Made by a program: the position numbers and the translations under genes
In this document: positions 46,599 through 55,647 of the stretch, one piece after another
Layout of the letters: the number at the start of each line of letters is the position of its first letter
Position numbering within the stretch: position 1 is the stretch's first letter
The notes under the pieces: generated by a model
Told to the model about the DNA's origin: nothing
The model's database searches: none
Seen by the model: only the letters and a program-made list of their open reading frames with translations
Assembly: GCF_012927115.1 (NCBI RefSeq)
Contig: NZ_JABBFY010000001.1
Span: forward strand, 2,790,001-2,854,000
DNA from: Sphingomonas sp. G-3-2-10
GTDB lineage: Bacteria; Pseudomonadota; Alphaproteobacteria; Sphingomonadales; Sphingomonadaceae
DNA length: 64,000 bases
Direction: 5' to 3'

Positions 46599-48965
46599 TC
46601 AAAAGCCGAAGCTGAACCTCACCGCGCCGCCCTTGTCGTCCGGAATCCCGGCGAAATTCCCCGGGTGCCGCCGCAGGAACAGGTTGCCGCTCACGTCGCC
46701 GCCCAGGAACGGCCGGAAATAGCTCAGCTCGAAATCGACTTCGCGGCCATCGGGCGCCAGATTGATCCGCTGCACGCGCCATTCGGTGACGGCTTCGGCA
46801 CCATAGTCCCACATCTGCGGCAGGTTCAGGTCGATCCCGCCGCTCGCCACGCGCAGCGGCTGGGCGATACGGAAACCGAACTGGTCATCGCCGTCGAACA
46901 CGCCCCACTTGCCCATATCGACCGCGAAGCCATTGGTGCGCATCGAGCCGGAGCCCTCCACGCCGCCGCGCAGCGTCGCGCGGGTCCAGCCCTGCCGCAT
47001 CGAGGCGCCGAAATTCCAGCCGTCGCCCGCATCGAACCGCGCGCCCAGATCGAGGAAGAGGCTGTCCGCCCGCGCCCCGCCCAAGCCGGACGAGAAGCGC
47101 GCGCCCAGCACGCTATTCTGTTCGCTCAGCCGGGTGCCCGACACGCCCAGCCGCAGCCCGCCGAAGCGGCGATCCACCCCCAGCGACGCTCGGCTGTAGC
47201 CGAACCGCTCGGGCCGGTGCATCAGCGCGTAGAGCGTCGTGTCGCGCCGGGTGAGCACATCGCCCATCTCCTGCGAAACGGTCACGCCCCACGGGCCGAA
47301 GCTCTGGCGCAGCGCCGCCGATGCGCCGACATCGACGTCGAAGCCCGAATTGTTGCCCGGATCGCGCGCGATGAGGAACGCCGGTTCGCCGCGGCCGGCC
47401 AGCCGCGACGCCAGCGCATTGCCGCTCTCCGAAGCGCCGATCGCGAACTGCATCCGCGAGCCGAGGTTCCCGCTCAGCGATGCCGAAGCCGCCAGCGCGG
47501 GGCGCGCATCGCCGGTGCCGATCGCCAGCCGCTCGATCCGTACCGCATCATAGCCGGGGACGAGGCTGACGATCAGCTTCATGTCCTTCACGCCCACCGA
47601 AAAGCCGCGCTGGCGCGACGCCATCAGCTGCGGCAGCTGCCGCGCCGGGCCGTCGCGGTTGATCGTCCCGGCCATGTCCATCGTGAAGGCGCGGGCATAG
47701 GCGTCGAGCACCACCGTGCCGAGCGGCCCCTGTCGCGCATCGCCCATCGGCGCGGACAGCGTCCCGTTGACGCCGTTCGACGCCACCGCGCGGCTTCCCG
47801 CGATCGAGGTGGTGCCGACCGGCGCGAAGGCCCGGGTCAGGTCGAGGATGCCCCGGCCATAGATGTCGTCGATGCCGGGCGCGCCTGCATCGATCGCGGT
47901 GGTGAACAGCAGGTCGACGATCTGCGCCGGCGTCATCGCCGGGAACGCCTGCGCCAACAGCGCCACCGCGCCAGTGATCTGCGGCGCCGAGAAGGACGTA
48001 CCGGACCACAGGAACGGCGTGTTATTCTCGTCCGGCGCACGCACCCGCTCGCCCATCGCCGCGAGGTAGAAGTTGCGCCGGGGCCCGCTGCCGGCGCGGT
48101 TCGAGAAGCTCGAGATCGTCCCGCTCTCGCCCACCGATCCGGCGATGATGATGAGACCGTTGGAGATCGCCGCATTGCTCGCGTTGGCGGTGAATGGATC
48201 CGGATCGGCGCCGCCGTCATTGCCCGCCGACTGGACGATGATCACCCCCGCCGCGGTCGCGCGCTGCATCGCTGTGTTGAGCGTGCCGTTGGTCGAACCG
48301 CCGCCCAGCGAGATATTGACCACCCGCGCGCCGTTGGTCCGCGCGGTATCCAGGGCAGTGGCGATGTTGTTGTCGCCGAACTTGCAGCCGGTGGTGTCGT
48401 CGCCCGCAACCTCGGTCGCGCAGCTGCCGGGATTGTCGGCGCGCAGCACGATCAGGCTGACGTCGAACGCCACGCCATGCGTTCCCGCGCCGTTGCGCCG
48501 CCCGGCGATGGTGAAGGCCACGGCGGTGCCATGCCCGCCCTGATCGTCGATGCTGGTATTACCGGCGGTATCGCGGGAACTGGCCAGAATGCGGCAGGTG
48601 CCCGTGCCCGCGCCGCCCGAACAGTCGCCGAATTCCTCGCTTTGCAAGTCGATGCCGCTGTCGATCACGCCGACACGGATGCCCTGTCCGGTCGCTCCGC
48701 GATTATACGCCGCCAGCGCGTTCATCGAGACCGCGCCGGCAGTCGCGCGATATTCGGACGTGTCGTAGTTCACCGAAGGCGTCGGGGTCGGCGTCGGAAC
48801 CGGCGTGGGCGTCGGCACGGGCGTGGGAGTCGGCGTCGGCACCGGGGAAGGCGCGGGCGTGGACCCCACGCCGCCGCCTCCGCCGCCGCCACTGCACGCG
48901 GCCAGGAACAACAGGGCGCCAAACGCCGCGGAACGGTTCAACCCCGAACGAAAACCCGGCTTCAT
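46599..48965 (-). CDS. Lipoprotein subtilisin-like (S8) serine protease with barrel-like C-terminus
   Basis: A 788-residue secreted protease. The leader ends in a lipobox (LAAC, acylated C24), followed by S25 and seven glycines, then a Pro-Thr repeat (residues 37-63). The S8 catalytic triad is D102 (VIDSG), H145 (GGHGTAVA) and S324 (SGTSFSAP). The last 350 residues are strand-like with alternating hydrophobic/polar pattern and end in Phe (VRFSFGF), typical of outer-membrane barrels. A lipid anchor plus a barrel-like end is unusual for an autotransporter. ATG at 48965 starts the lipoprotein leader. It is divergent from the HAD gene. Confidence 0.88.
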   Translation of the reverse strand: MKPGFRSGLNRSAAFGALLFLAACSGGGGGGGVGSTPAPSPVPTPTPTPVPTPTPVPTPTPTPSVNYDTSEYRATAGAVSMNALAAYNRGATGQGIRVGVIDSGIDLQSEEFGDCSGGAGTGTCRILASSRDTAGNTSIDDQGGHGTAVAFTIAGRRNGAGTHGVAFDVSLIVLRADNPGSCATEVAGDDTTGCKFGDNNIATALDTARTNGARVVNISLGGGSTNGTLNTAMQRATAAGVIIVQSAGNDGGADPDPFTANASNAAISNGLIIIAGSVGESGTISSFSNRAGSGPRRNFYLAAMGERVRAPDENNTPFLWSGTSFSAPQITGAVALLAQAFPAMTPAQIVDLLFTTAIDAGAPGIDDIYGRGILDLTRAFAPVGTTSIAGSRAVASNGVNGTLSAPMGDARQGPLGTVVLDAYARAFTMDMAGTINRDGPARQLPQLMASRQRGFSVGVKDMKLIVSLVPGYDAVRIERLAIGTGDARPALAASASLSGNLGSRMQFAIGASESGNALASRLAGRGEPAFLIARDPGNNSGFDVDVGASAALRQSFGPWGVTVSQEMGDVLTRRDTTLYALMHRPERFGYSRASLGVDRRFGGLRLGVSGTRLSEQNSVLGARFSSGLGGARADSLFLDLGARFDAGDGWNFGASMRQGWTRATLRGGVEGSGSMRTNGFAVDMGKWGVFDGDDQFGFRIAQPLRVASGGIDLNLPQMWDYGAEAVTEWRVQRINLAPDGREVDFELSYFRPFLGGDVSGNLFLRRHPGNFAGIPDDKGGAVRFSFGF
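48777..48857 (-). repeat. Coding Pro-Thr repeat in the S8 protease
   Basis: A run of alternating proline and threonine (with Val) codons encodes residues 37-63 as a low-complexity PT linker. The DNA is made of GGC-GTC/GGC-GTG-type hexameric units and is prone to slippage, so the linker length may vary between strains. It joins the lipidated, Gly-rich N-terminus to the protease domain. Confidence 0.8.
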
Positions 48966-49084
48966 GATAATCTGCCCCACGGATGCGCAACCATGCAGTT
49001 ATGTTTGCGCGTATTTACAGTAGCTTAATTTGGCATCCCTGTCGCGCCTTGCCGGAGCCGTCCCGCCGCCCTAGTGCCCCCGCC

Positions 49085-49752
49085 ATGCGCGCCGAACTTC
49101 GTCATATCCGCAACTGGATCTTCGATCTCGACAATACGCTGTATCCGGCCAGCGCCAATCTGTTCGCGCTGATCGATGCGCGGATCGGCGCCTATGTCGC
49201 CCGGCTGCTCAACGTCGATGCCGACGAAGCATGGCGCGTGCAGAAAGCCTATTTCCACGCGCACGGCACGACCCTGTCGGGCCTGATGGCCGAACACGGC
49301 ATCGACCCGCATCATTATCTGGACGATGTCCACGACGTCGACATGGCCGCGCTGGAGCGCAACGAGACGCTGATCGCGGCGCTCGCCCGCCTGCCCGGCC
49401 GCAAGCTGGTCTTCACCAATGGCGACGCACCCTATGCGACGAAAGTGCTCGACCGTCTCGGCCTAGCCGGGACGTTCGAGGCGATCCACGACGTCCACGC
49501 CACTTCCTATCGCCCCAAGCCCGATCCCGTCGCCTATCAGGGCCTGCTCGACGCCTATGGGCTGGACCCGCATGAATCGCTGTTCGTCGAGGATATGGCG
49601 CGCAACCTGCGGCCGGCCAAGGCGATCGGCATGGCGACGGTGTGGATCGACAACGGTTCGGAGCAGCTGCCCGGCGACGCCGACCGCAGCTTCATCGACT
49701 ATATCACTACCGACATCGGCCAATGGCTGTTCGACATATTGGAGGAAGACGC

Positions 49753-49756
<4 letters not shown>
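49085..49756 (+). CDS. HAD-family pyrimidine 5'-nucleotidase-like phosphatase
   Basis: A 223-residue HAD hydrolase. The nucleophile and acid/base aspartates are D14 and D16 ([10 protein letters not shown]). The later motifs are [17 protein letters not shown] (lysine) and [18 protein letters not shown]. This subclass dephosphorylates pyrimidine nucleotides in eukaryotes (SDT1-like) and small phosphates in bacteria. The ATG at 49085 starts the conserved fold; an in-frame ATG at 48983 would add a non-conserved tail. Its stop overlaps the GTG of dapD (GTGA), so the two are probably an operon. Confidence 0.9.
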
Positions 49757-50553
<797 letters not shown>

Positions 50554-50557
50554 TCCG

Positions 50558-51220
50558 GTGAAGGGCTTCTTCGCGCGGCTGTTCGGCCGGGGGAAAGGCG
50601 ATGCGCCGGCCGTACCGTCGGCGGCGCAGGAACCGGCCCCCGATCCTGTCGAAACGCTGCGCGATCAGATCGATCGCGATGTCGCCGCCGGGTTCGATGA
50701 CGAGGATGTGATCCTCCGCAATCTGCCCGACTATTTCGAAGGCGAGATCGATCCGGCGCTAACCCGCCGCGAGGCCCCGCGCCTGCTCCGCGAAGCGCTT
50801 GCCCGGCACAAGGCGGCGGCGGCAGGCTGGCCCGAAATCACCGATTGCGACCGGCTCGACGCGGCGTTCGACGCGCTCGAAGCCGATGGCGTGATCGCGC
50901 GCCAGAACTTCACCTGCTGCAGCACCTGCGGATCGACCGAGATCTGGGACGAGATTCAGGCCGCCGCCGATGCCGGACTGCCCGCGCGAGGCTATGCCTT
51001 CTATCATGTCCAGGACACCGAAAGCGCCGTGGAAGGTCACGGCGTCTATCTCGGCTATGGCGCGTGCGAGGAAGGCGAGGCCGCAGCGCTGGCCGTGGGA
51101 CACGACATCGTCGCCCAGCTCGAGCGCCACGGCCTGACGCCCGAATGGGACGGCAGTTGGAACCGCAAAATCGCGGTCCCGCTCGACTGGAAGAAGCGGC
51201 GCGGCGTGACGCGGGTCTGA
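50558..51220 (+). CDS. DUF6891-like protein
   Basis: A 220-residue cytoplasmic protein that I assign tentatively to DUF6891. A basic N-terminal motif (KGFFARLFGRGKG) is followed by a Pro/Ala-rich linker and a domain with NFTCCSTCGSTEIWDEI and GYAFYHVQDTESAVEGHGVYLGYGA. Cysteines C119, C120 and C123 sit in a CCSTC arrangement that could bind metal or form a disulfide. The start is GTG at 50558, 4 bp after dapD, so it is co-transcribed. The function is unknown. Coupling to dapD suggests constitutive expression. Confidence 0.65.
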   Translation: MKGFFARLFGRGKGDAPAVPSAAQEPAPDPVETLRDQIDRDVAAGFDDEDVILRNLPDYFEGEIDPALTRREAPRLLREALARHKAAAAGWPEITDCDRLDAAFDALEADGVIARQNFTCCSTCGSTEIWDEIQAAADAGLPARGYAFYHVQDTESAVEGHGVYLGYGACEEGEAAALAVGHDIVAQLERHGLTPEWDGSWNRKIAVPLDWKKRRGVTRV

Positions 51221-51242
51221 CCCGCGCTCAGCCATTCCCGCG

Positions 51243-53090
51243 TCACCCCTTCTTCAGAACGCCCTGCGCCCAGTCGGCCATCGCCTTCTCCAGCACATCC
51301 AGCGGCACCGCGCCCGCGGCCAGCGCCGTGTCGTGGAAGCCGCGAATGTCGAACTTCGGCCCAAGCGTCTTCTTCGCCGCCTCGCGCGAGCGCTCCCACA
51401 CGATATGGCCCAGCTTGTAGCTGCACGCCTGACCCGGCCACACGCAGTAACGCTCGACTTCGGTCGTCAGCGTGGTTTCCGAATCGCCCAGCGCATCGAC
51501 CATGTATTTGACCGTCTGCTCGCGGGTCCAGCGCTTGTGGTGGAGACCCGAGTCCGCCACCAGCCGCGCGGCGCGGAACATCAGCGACTGGAGATAGCCG
51601 AGCTGCCCCCAGGGATCGCCCTCATACATGCCCATCTCGTCGGCAAGCTGCTCGGCATAGAGACCCCAGCCCTCGGTATAGCCCGAGAAAAGCGGCATCT
51701 TGCGCAGCAGCGGAATGCCCTCGGCTTCGAGCGCGAGCGAGATCTGGTGGTGATGGCCCGGGCTCGCTTCGTGATAGGTCAGCGTGGGCAGCGTGAATTT
51801 CGGCCACTCCGCGGTATCGCGCAGGTTGATGTAATAGGCGCCGGGGCGCGAGCCATCCAGCGCGGGCAGCTGATAGCTGCCGCCGGGCGCCCCCGCTTCG
51901 ATCTCCACCGGCACGCGCTTGATCTCGACCGACGCCTTGGGAATGCGCCCGAACGCTTCGGGCAGCCGCCTGGCCATTGCCGCCATCTGCGCGTTCAGAT
52001 CGGCGAGCAGCTGCGCCTTGCCGGCATCGGTGTTGGGATAGAGCTGGCCGGGACGCTTGCCGATCGCCGCGATACGCTCACCGACGGTGCCCTGTGTCAT
52101 CCCCTGCTTGCGCAGGATCGCATCGGCGCGAGCGGACAGCTCGGCAACCTGCGCGAGTCCGGTGCGGTGGATATCATCGCCCGACATGCCGGTCGTCGTG
52201 TAGGCGAGCACGCCGTAGCGATAATAGGCTTCGCCATCGGGCAGGCGCCAGCAGCCCGCATCCTTCGACGCGCCGGGCAATGCCGCGGCCAGCACCGCTG
52301 CCTGCCGCTTCAGCGCGGGATAGACGGCGTCGCGCACGATCGCCTCCGCCCGCGCCTTCCAGTCGCCGGATACATTCGCGGCAGCGGCGCGGCGAGCCAG
52401 CGACGTGGTCATGCTCGATTCGCCCGGCGCAACCTTCAGGATCGCATCGAACTGCTCGGCGGTGCGGCGCAGGACGAAATCGGGCGGCGTCGCGCCCTTG
52501 GCATAGTCGGCGCGGGTCCGGTCGGTTTCGACGTCCAGCACGGTCGCGAACGCCTTCAGCCGATCCAGATAGGATTCGGCATCGGCTGCAGTCTTCACCT
52601 GATGCTGGTTGTCGAGGAATTGCGGGATGCCGCCATAACTGCCGGTCAGCTGGCTGACGACATAGGGCGCCGCGCCGCCGATCGACGATTGCTGGCCATA
52701 GTCGAACCGGTCCGAAAGCGCGGCGGTATCGATGAAGAATTTGGTGGTGTCGTAATTGACTGCGTCCATGCCCGACAGCGCGGCGCGGTCGATCGTCGCC
52801 AGTTCGGCGCCATAGCCCCGGAATGCGCCGAAGATCCTGTCGGTGGCGGCCTGCGACCGGTCGTCGAGCTTCGAGCGCACCGCAGCGTTCGGTCCGCTGT
52901 CCATGCCGAGCATGGTCATGAATTCGGGTGATTCCTTCAGGAACTCCTGCATCATCCGGTCGAGCAGCGCGGTCAGCTTCGCGCCGCCTTCGGACGCGCG
53001 CGGCCGAGCCGATGCGGGAAACAGCGGGGCGCTGGCGAAAGCGGCGGCTGCAGCGGCGGTCGACAGCAGCATCGTACGACGATCGATCAT
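51243..53090 (-). CDS. DUF885-family exported hydrolase (peptidase-like)
   Basis: A 615-residue protein of the DUF885 group, which is related to zinc carboxypeptidases. A Tat-like signal (MIDRRTMLLSTAAAAAAFASAPLFPASA) indicates periplasmic location. The helical body has MMQEFLKESPEFMTMLGMD, SYGGIPQFLDNQHQVKTAADAESYL and the zinc-like YHEASPGHHHQISLALE motif. Near the end are EGWGLYAEQLADEMGMY and GQACSYKLGHI. Substrates are uncertain: peptides are most likely. ATG at 53090 starts the signal. It is divergent from kynA with a 107-bp gap. Confidence 0.85.
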   Translation of the reverse strand: MIDRRTMLLSTAAAAAAFASAPLFPASARPRASEGGAKLTALLDRMMQEFLKESPEFMTMLGMDSGPNAAVRSKLDDRSQAATDRIFGAFRGYGAELATIDRAALSGMDAVNYDTTKFFIDTAALSDRFDYGQQSSIGGAAPYVVSQLTGSYGGIPQFLDNQHQVKTAADAESYLDRLKAFATVLDVETDRTRADYAKGATPPDFVLRRTAEQFDAILKVAPGESSMTTSLARRAAAANVSGDWKARAEAIVRDAVYPALKRQAAVLAAALPGASKDAGCWRLPDGEAYYRYGVLAYTTTGMSGDDIHRTGLAQVAELSARADAILRKQGMTQGTVGERIAAIGKRPGQLYPNTDAGKAQLLADLNAQMAAMARRLPEAFGRIPKASVEIKRVPVEIEAGAPGGSYQLPALDGSRPGAYYINLRDTAEWPKFTLPTLTYHEASPGHHHQISLALEAEGIPLLRKMPLFSGYTEGWGLYAEQLADEMGMYEGDPWGQLGYLQSLMFRAARLVADSGLHHKRWTREQTVKYMVDALGDSETTLTTEVERYCVWPGQACSYKLGHIVWERSREAAKKTLGPKFDIRGFHDTALAAGAVPLDVLEKAMADWAQGVLKKG

Positions 53091-53197
53091 GACGGTTCCT
53101 TGCGTTCCGGAGTTGTCCGATACTTCCCGGCGGACCTGCAGAATGCAACCCACGTACGGGGACTGACGCGCCGCGCGGGGCGGCGTATAGTCCGGGC

Positions 53198-53986
53198 ATG
53201 ACCGGAACTCGCGACACGCCACAAGAACCTCCCATGACCTACGGGCGCTATCTCGCGCTCGACCAGCTGCTCGCCGCCCAGCATCCGATCTCGGACCGGC
53301 ACGACGAATTGCTGTTCATCATCATCCACCAGACCAAGGAGCTGTGGCTCAAACAGGCGATCTCGGAGATTCGCCTGGCAATGGGGCTGGTCCGCGAGGA
53401 CAAGCCCGTCGAAGCCTATAAGGGTCTTGCCCGCGTCAGCCGCATTCAGGCGGTGATGACGCTGAGCTGGGACGTGCTCGCGACGATGACGCCGAGCGAC
53501 TATACCAATTTCCGCGAAGTGCTCGGCCCCAGCTCGGGCTTCCAGTCGGACCAGTTCCGCGCGGTGGAAACCCTGCTCGGCATTCGCGGCGGCGGGGTGC
53601 CTGGGCCGCTGACCACCGAATATCTCGCGATCCCGAGCCTGTGGGACGAAGCCAATGCCGCGCTGTCCCGCGCCGGGTTCGACGTGCCGGCCGAAGCGCT
53701 CACGCGCGACTGGTCCGCACCCTATATCCCCGATCCAGCGGTCGAGGATGCCTGGGCGCAGGTCTATCGCGAGCCCAACAAATATTGGGAACTCTATCAG
53801 CTGGCGGAGAAGCTGGTCGATATCGACGACGCGCTCGCCACCTGGCGGCACAAGCATGTCCTCACCGTCAGCCGCGTGATCGGGATGAAGCCCGGCACCG
53901 GCGGCACCCCCGGCGTGCCCTATCTGGAATCGACTTTGGTCAAGCGCGCCTTCCCCGAACTCTGGACGCTGCGCACGCAGCTATGA
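53198..53986 (+). CDS. kynA: Tryptophan 2,3-dioxygenase
   Basis: A 262-residue heme dioxygenase opening the indole ring of L-tryptophan to N-formylkynurenine. The N-terminal TYGRYLALDQLLAAQHP is a typical beginning, and DELLFIIIHQTKELWLKQ contains a distal-site region. FREVLGPSSGFQSDQFRAVE and the proximal heme histidine in TWRHKHVLTVSRVIGMKPGTGGT are conserved. The length is close to the bacterial norm. It overlaps kynU by 4 bp. An in-frame ATG at 53234 is a possible alternative start. Formamidase (kynB) is not adjacent. Confidence 0.94.
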   Translation: MTGTRDTPQEPPMTYGRYLALDQLLAAQHPISDRHDELLFIIIHQTKELWLKQAISEIRLAMGLVREDKPVEAYKGLARVSRIQAVMTLSWDVLATMTPSDYTNFREVLGPSSGFQSDQFRAVETLLGIRGGGVPGPLTTEYLAIPSLWDEANAALSRAGFDVPAEALTRDWSAPYIPDPAVEDAWAQVYREPNKYWELYQLAEKLVDIDDALATWRHKHVLTVSRVIGMKPGTGGTPGVPYLESTLVKRAFPELWTLRTQL

Positions 53987-55128
53987 CCAGCTACAAACAC
54001 CTGTTCCAGCGCGCCATCGCCGCCGCGCCGGACCGACTCCATGCCGCCGCACACAGCCATCACCTCTGGCCAGACGCGTCCTATGTCGGCCAGCTTGCCG
54101 CGTGGCAGGACGGCGTCCGCCTCGCCGACCGCAAATGGGAACGGGTGATGGGCGAAGTCTGGCCCGCCGCGCAGCGCCACGTCGCGCGCGAATTGAAGCT
54201 GCCCGATCCGGAGAACATCGTTTTCGCGGGCAACACCCACGACTTTCTGCTGCGCATTGTCTCTGCGATGGGCCGCAAGCCCGTCCGCATCCTGTCGACC
54301 GATGCCGAATTCCACAGCTTCCGCCGTCAGGCCGCGCGCTGGGTCGAAGGCGGGACGATCACGCTCGAGACCATCCCCAACGGCGACGAAGCCGCCTTGC
54401 TCGACCGCGCCGCATCGGGCGATCACGACCTGATCTTTACCAGCCAGGTCTTCTTCTCGAACGGCCGCCGCTCAGGGGTTATCGCGCAACTCGCTGCGCT
54501 CGCCCGCCCCGACGGGCCGTGGGTGGTGATCGACGGCTATCATGGCTTCATGGCGGTCGAGACCGACCTGTCTGCGATCGCGGACCGGGTCTTCTACCTC
54601 GCCGGCGGCTATAAATATGCGATGGCCGGCGAAGGCGTCGCGATCCTGCACGCCCCGCCCGGTTATGGCGCGCGGCCCGAGATCACCGGCTGGTACGCCG
54701 AGTTCGACGACCTGTCGCTCCCGCCCGGCAGCGTCGGCTACGCCCCCGACGCGCGGCGTTACATGGGCGCGACCTTCGACCCTTCGGGCCTGTACCGCTT
54801 CGTCGCGGTGCGCGACATGCTGGCGGGCGAAGGGCTGACCACCGCTGCGATCAACGATCACGTCGCCGGGCTGCGCACGAAGCTGCTGGAGGGCATCGCC
54901 GCGACGCCGCTGGCGCAAGCCGAACTGCTCAATCCGCCGGGTCCCGGTTCGCAGGGCCGCTTCCTCGCCTTCCGCTCGCCGCACGCAGCGCAATGGAAAG
55001 CGAAGCTCGAAGCCGAGGACGTCATCACCGACGTTCGCGGCGACGTGCTGCGGATCGGTCTCGGCCTCTATCACGACGATCGCGACATCGACCGGTTGCT
55101 CGGCGAACTGGAGTGGCTGGAGAAGTAA
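53983..55128 (+). CDS. kynU: Kynureninase-like PLP enzyme
   Basis: A 381-residue class V aminotransferase-fold enzyme, probably kynureninase, which cleaves kynurenine to anthranilate and alanine. The PLP lysine is in VFYLAGGYKYAMAGEGVAIL, and the preceding aspartate is in VVIDGYHGFM. SHHLWPDAS and FSNGRRSGV are in expected positions. Context (overlapping tryptophan dioxygenase) is the main support; other class V enzymes (selenocysteine lyase-like) are possible. It starts at ATG 53983 overlapping the kynA stop. A hairpin follows the stop. Confidence 0.75.
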   Translation: MTSYKHLFQRAIAAAPDRLHAAAHSHHLWPDASYVGQLAAWQDGVRLADRKWERVMGEVWPAAQRHVARELKLPDPENIVFAGNTHDFLLRIVSAMGRKPVRILSTDAEFHSFRRQAARWVEGGTITLETIPNGDEAALLDRAASGDHDLIFTSQVFFSNGRRSGVIAQLAALARPDGPWVVIDGYHGFMAVETDLSAIADRVFYLAGGYKYAMAGEGVAILHAPPGYGARPEITGWYAEFDDLSLPPGSVGYAPDARRYMGATFDPSGLYRFVAVRDMLAGEGLTTAAINDHVAGLRTKLLEGIAATPLAQAELLNPPGPGSQGRFLAFRSPHAAQWKAKLEAEDVITDVRGDVLRIGLGLYHDDRDIDRLLGELEWLEK

Positions 55129-55160
55129 AAAGCAGCCGGGCGCCATGCGCGGCACCCGGC
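55127..55160 (-). terminator. Terminator of the UrcA gene
   Basis: GCCGGG (55135-55140) pairs with CCCGGC (55155-55160), with an inner CC/GG pair, and on the minus strand the stem is followed by TGCTTTTT. It ends transcription from the UrcA gene. It overlaps the end of kynU, so it might also slow the convergent transcript, but the plus strand has no T-run. Confidence 0.75.
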
Positions 55161-55186
55161 CGAGTGGGCCTCGTCGAACCCGGAAT

Positions 55187-55480
55187 TCAGCGCGCGGCGA
55201 GCGTCGTCCCGCGAGCCAGCGCAGCGAGGCGCGGCTCCACCTGCCGGTCGACCGCGGCGCGGCACGCCTCGATCCGCGTTTCCTCGCCGTCACGCGCGCC
55301 GGCATAGGATCCGCACACGCTTTCCTTGGCGGCGGCCACGCGGCGGTTGAGCGTCAGCACGCCGGCGCGCTGCGACAGGTCGAGATCGTCCAGCCGCACG
55401 CTCGCGGTCTTCGGCACATCCTGCGCGGTTGCGGGGGTAGCGGCGATGCAAGCGGCCAGCGCGATCAGAATGCTCTTCAT
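55187..55480 (-). CDS. UrcA-family secreted protein
   Basis: A 97-residue exported protein with a signal peptide (MKSILIALAACIAATPATAQ). It has the short UrcA-type core: SVRLDDLDLSQRAGVLTLNRRVAAAKESVCGSY, then RIEACRAAVDRQVEPRLAAL. The two cysteines (VCGSY and EACRA) are the invariant family pair and likely form a disulfide. The role is unknown; the family is common in sphingomonads and caulobacters. ATG at 55480 starts the signal. A terminator follows on the minus strand. It is divergent from the winged-helix/TPR gene. Confidence 0.85.
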   Translation of the reverse strand: MKSILIALAACIAATPATAQDVPKTASVRLDDLDLSQRAGVLTLNRRVAAAKESVCGSYAGARDGEETRIEACRAAVDRQVEPRLAALARGTTLAAR

Positions 55481-55587
55481 GTCTCGTCTCCTCGAAGCGG
55501 AAGCGAGGGGGACCGCTTCCTGCCCATCCAAAGTCGCACCGGGCAGTCCGCCGCGAGAGGATGAGGAGACGACAAAGACCTGATGAA

Positions 55588-55606
55588 ACGCCGATGATTC
55601 GCCGAT
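55588..55606 (+). promoter_or_regulatory. Direct repeat upstream of the winged-helix/TPR gene
   Basis: CGCCGAT occurs twice with 11-base spacing (starting 55589 and 55600), about 45 bases before the start codon. OmpR-type winged-helix proteins often bind tandem repeats of this spacing, so it could be an autoregulatory site. GCCGATGA also occurs upstream of the paralogue at 22312-23916. Evidence is weak. Confidence 0.3.
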
Positions 55607-55647
55607 AAGAGGCGCAGGGACTTGGCTTGAGCGGGGAAGGCGACTCA

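Noticed and set aside
48777..48857. Short repeated units suggesting a CRISPR or tandem-repeat locus
   Set aside because: The repeats are in frame within the S8 protease and encode a Pro-Thr linker; there are no spacers or cas genes.
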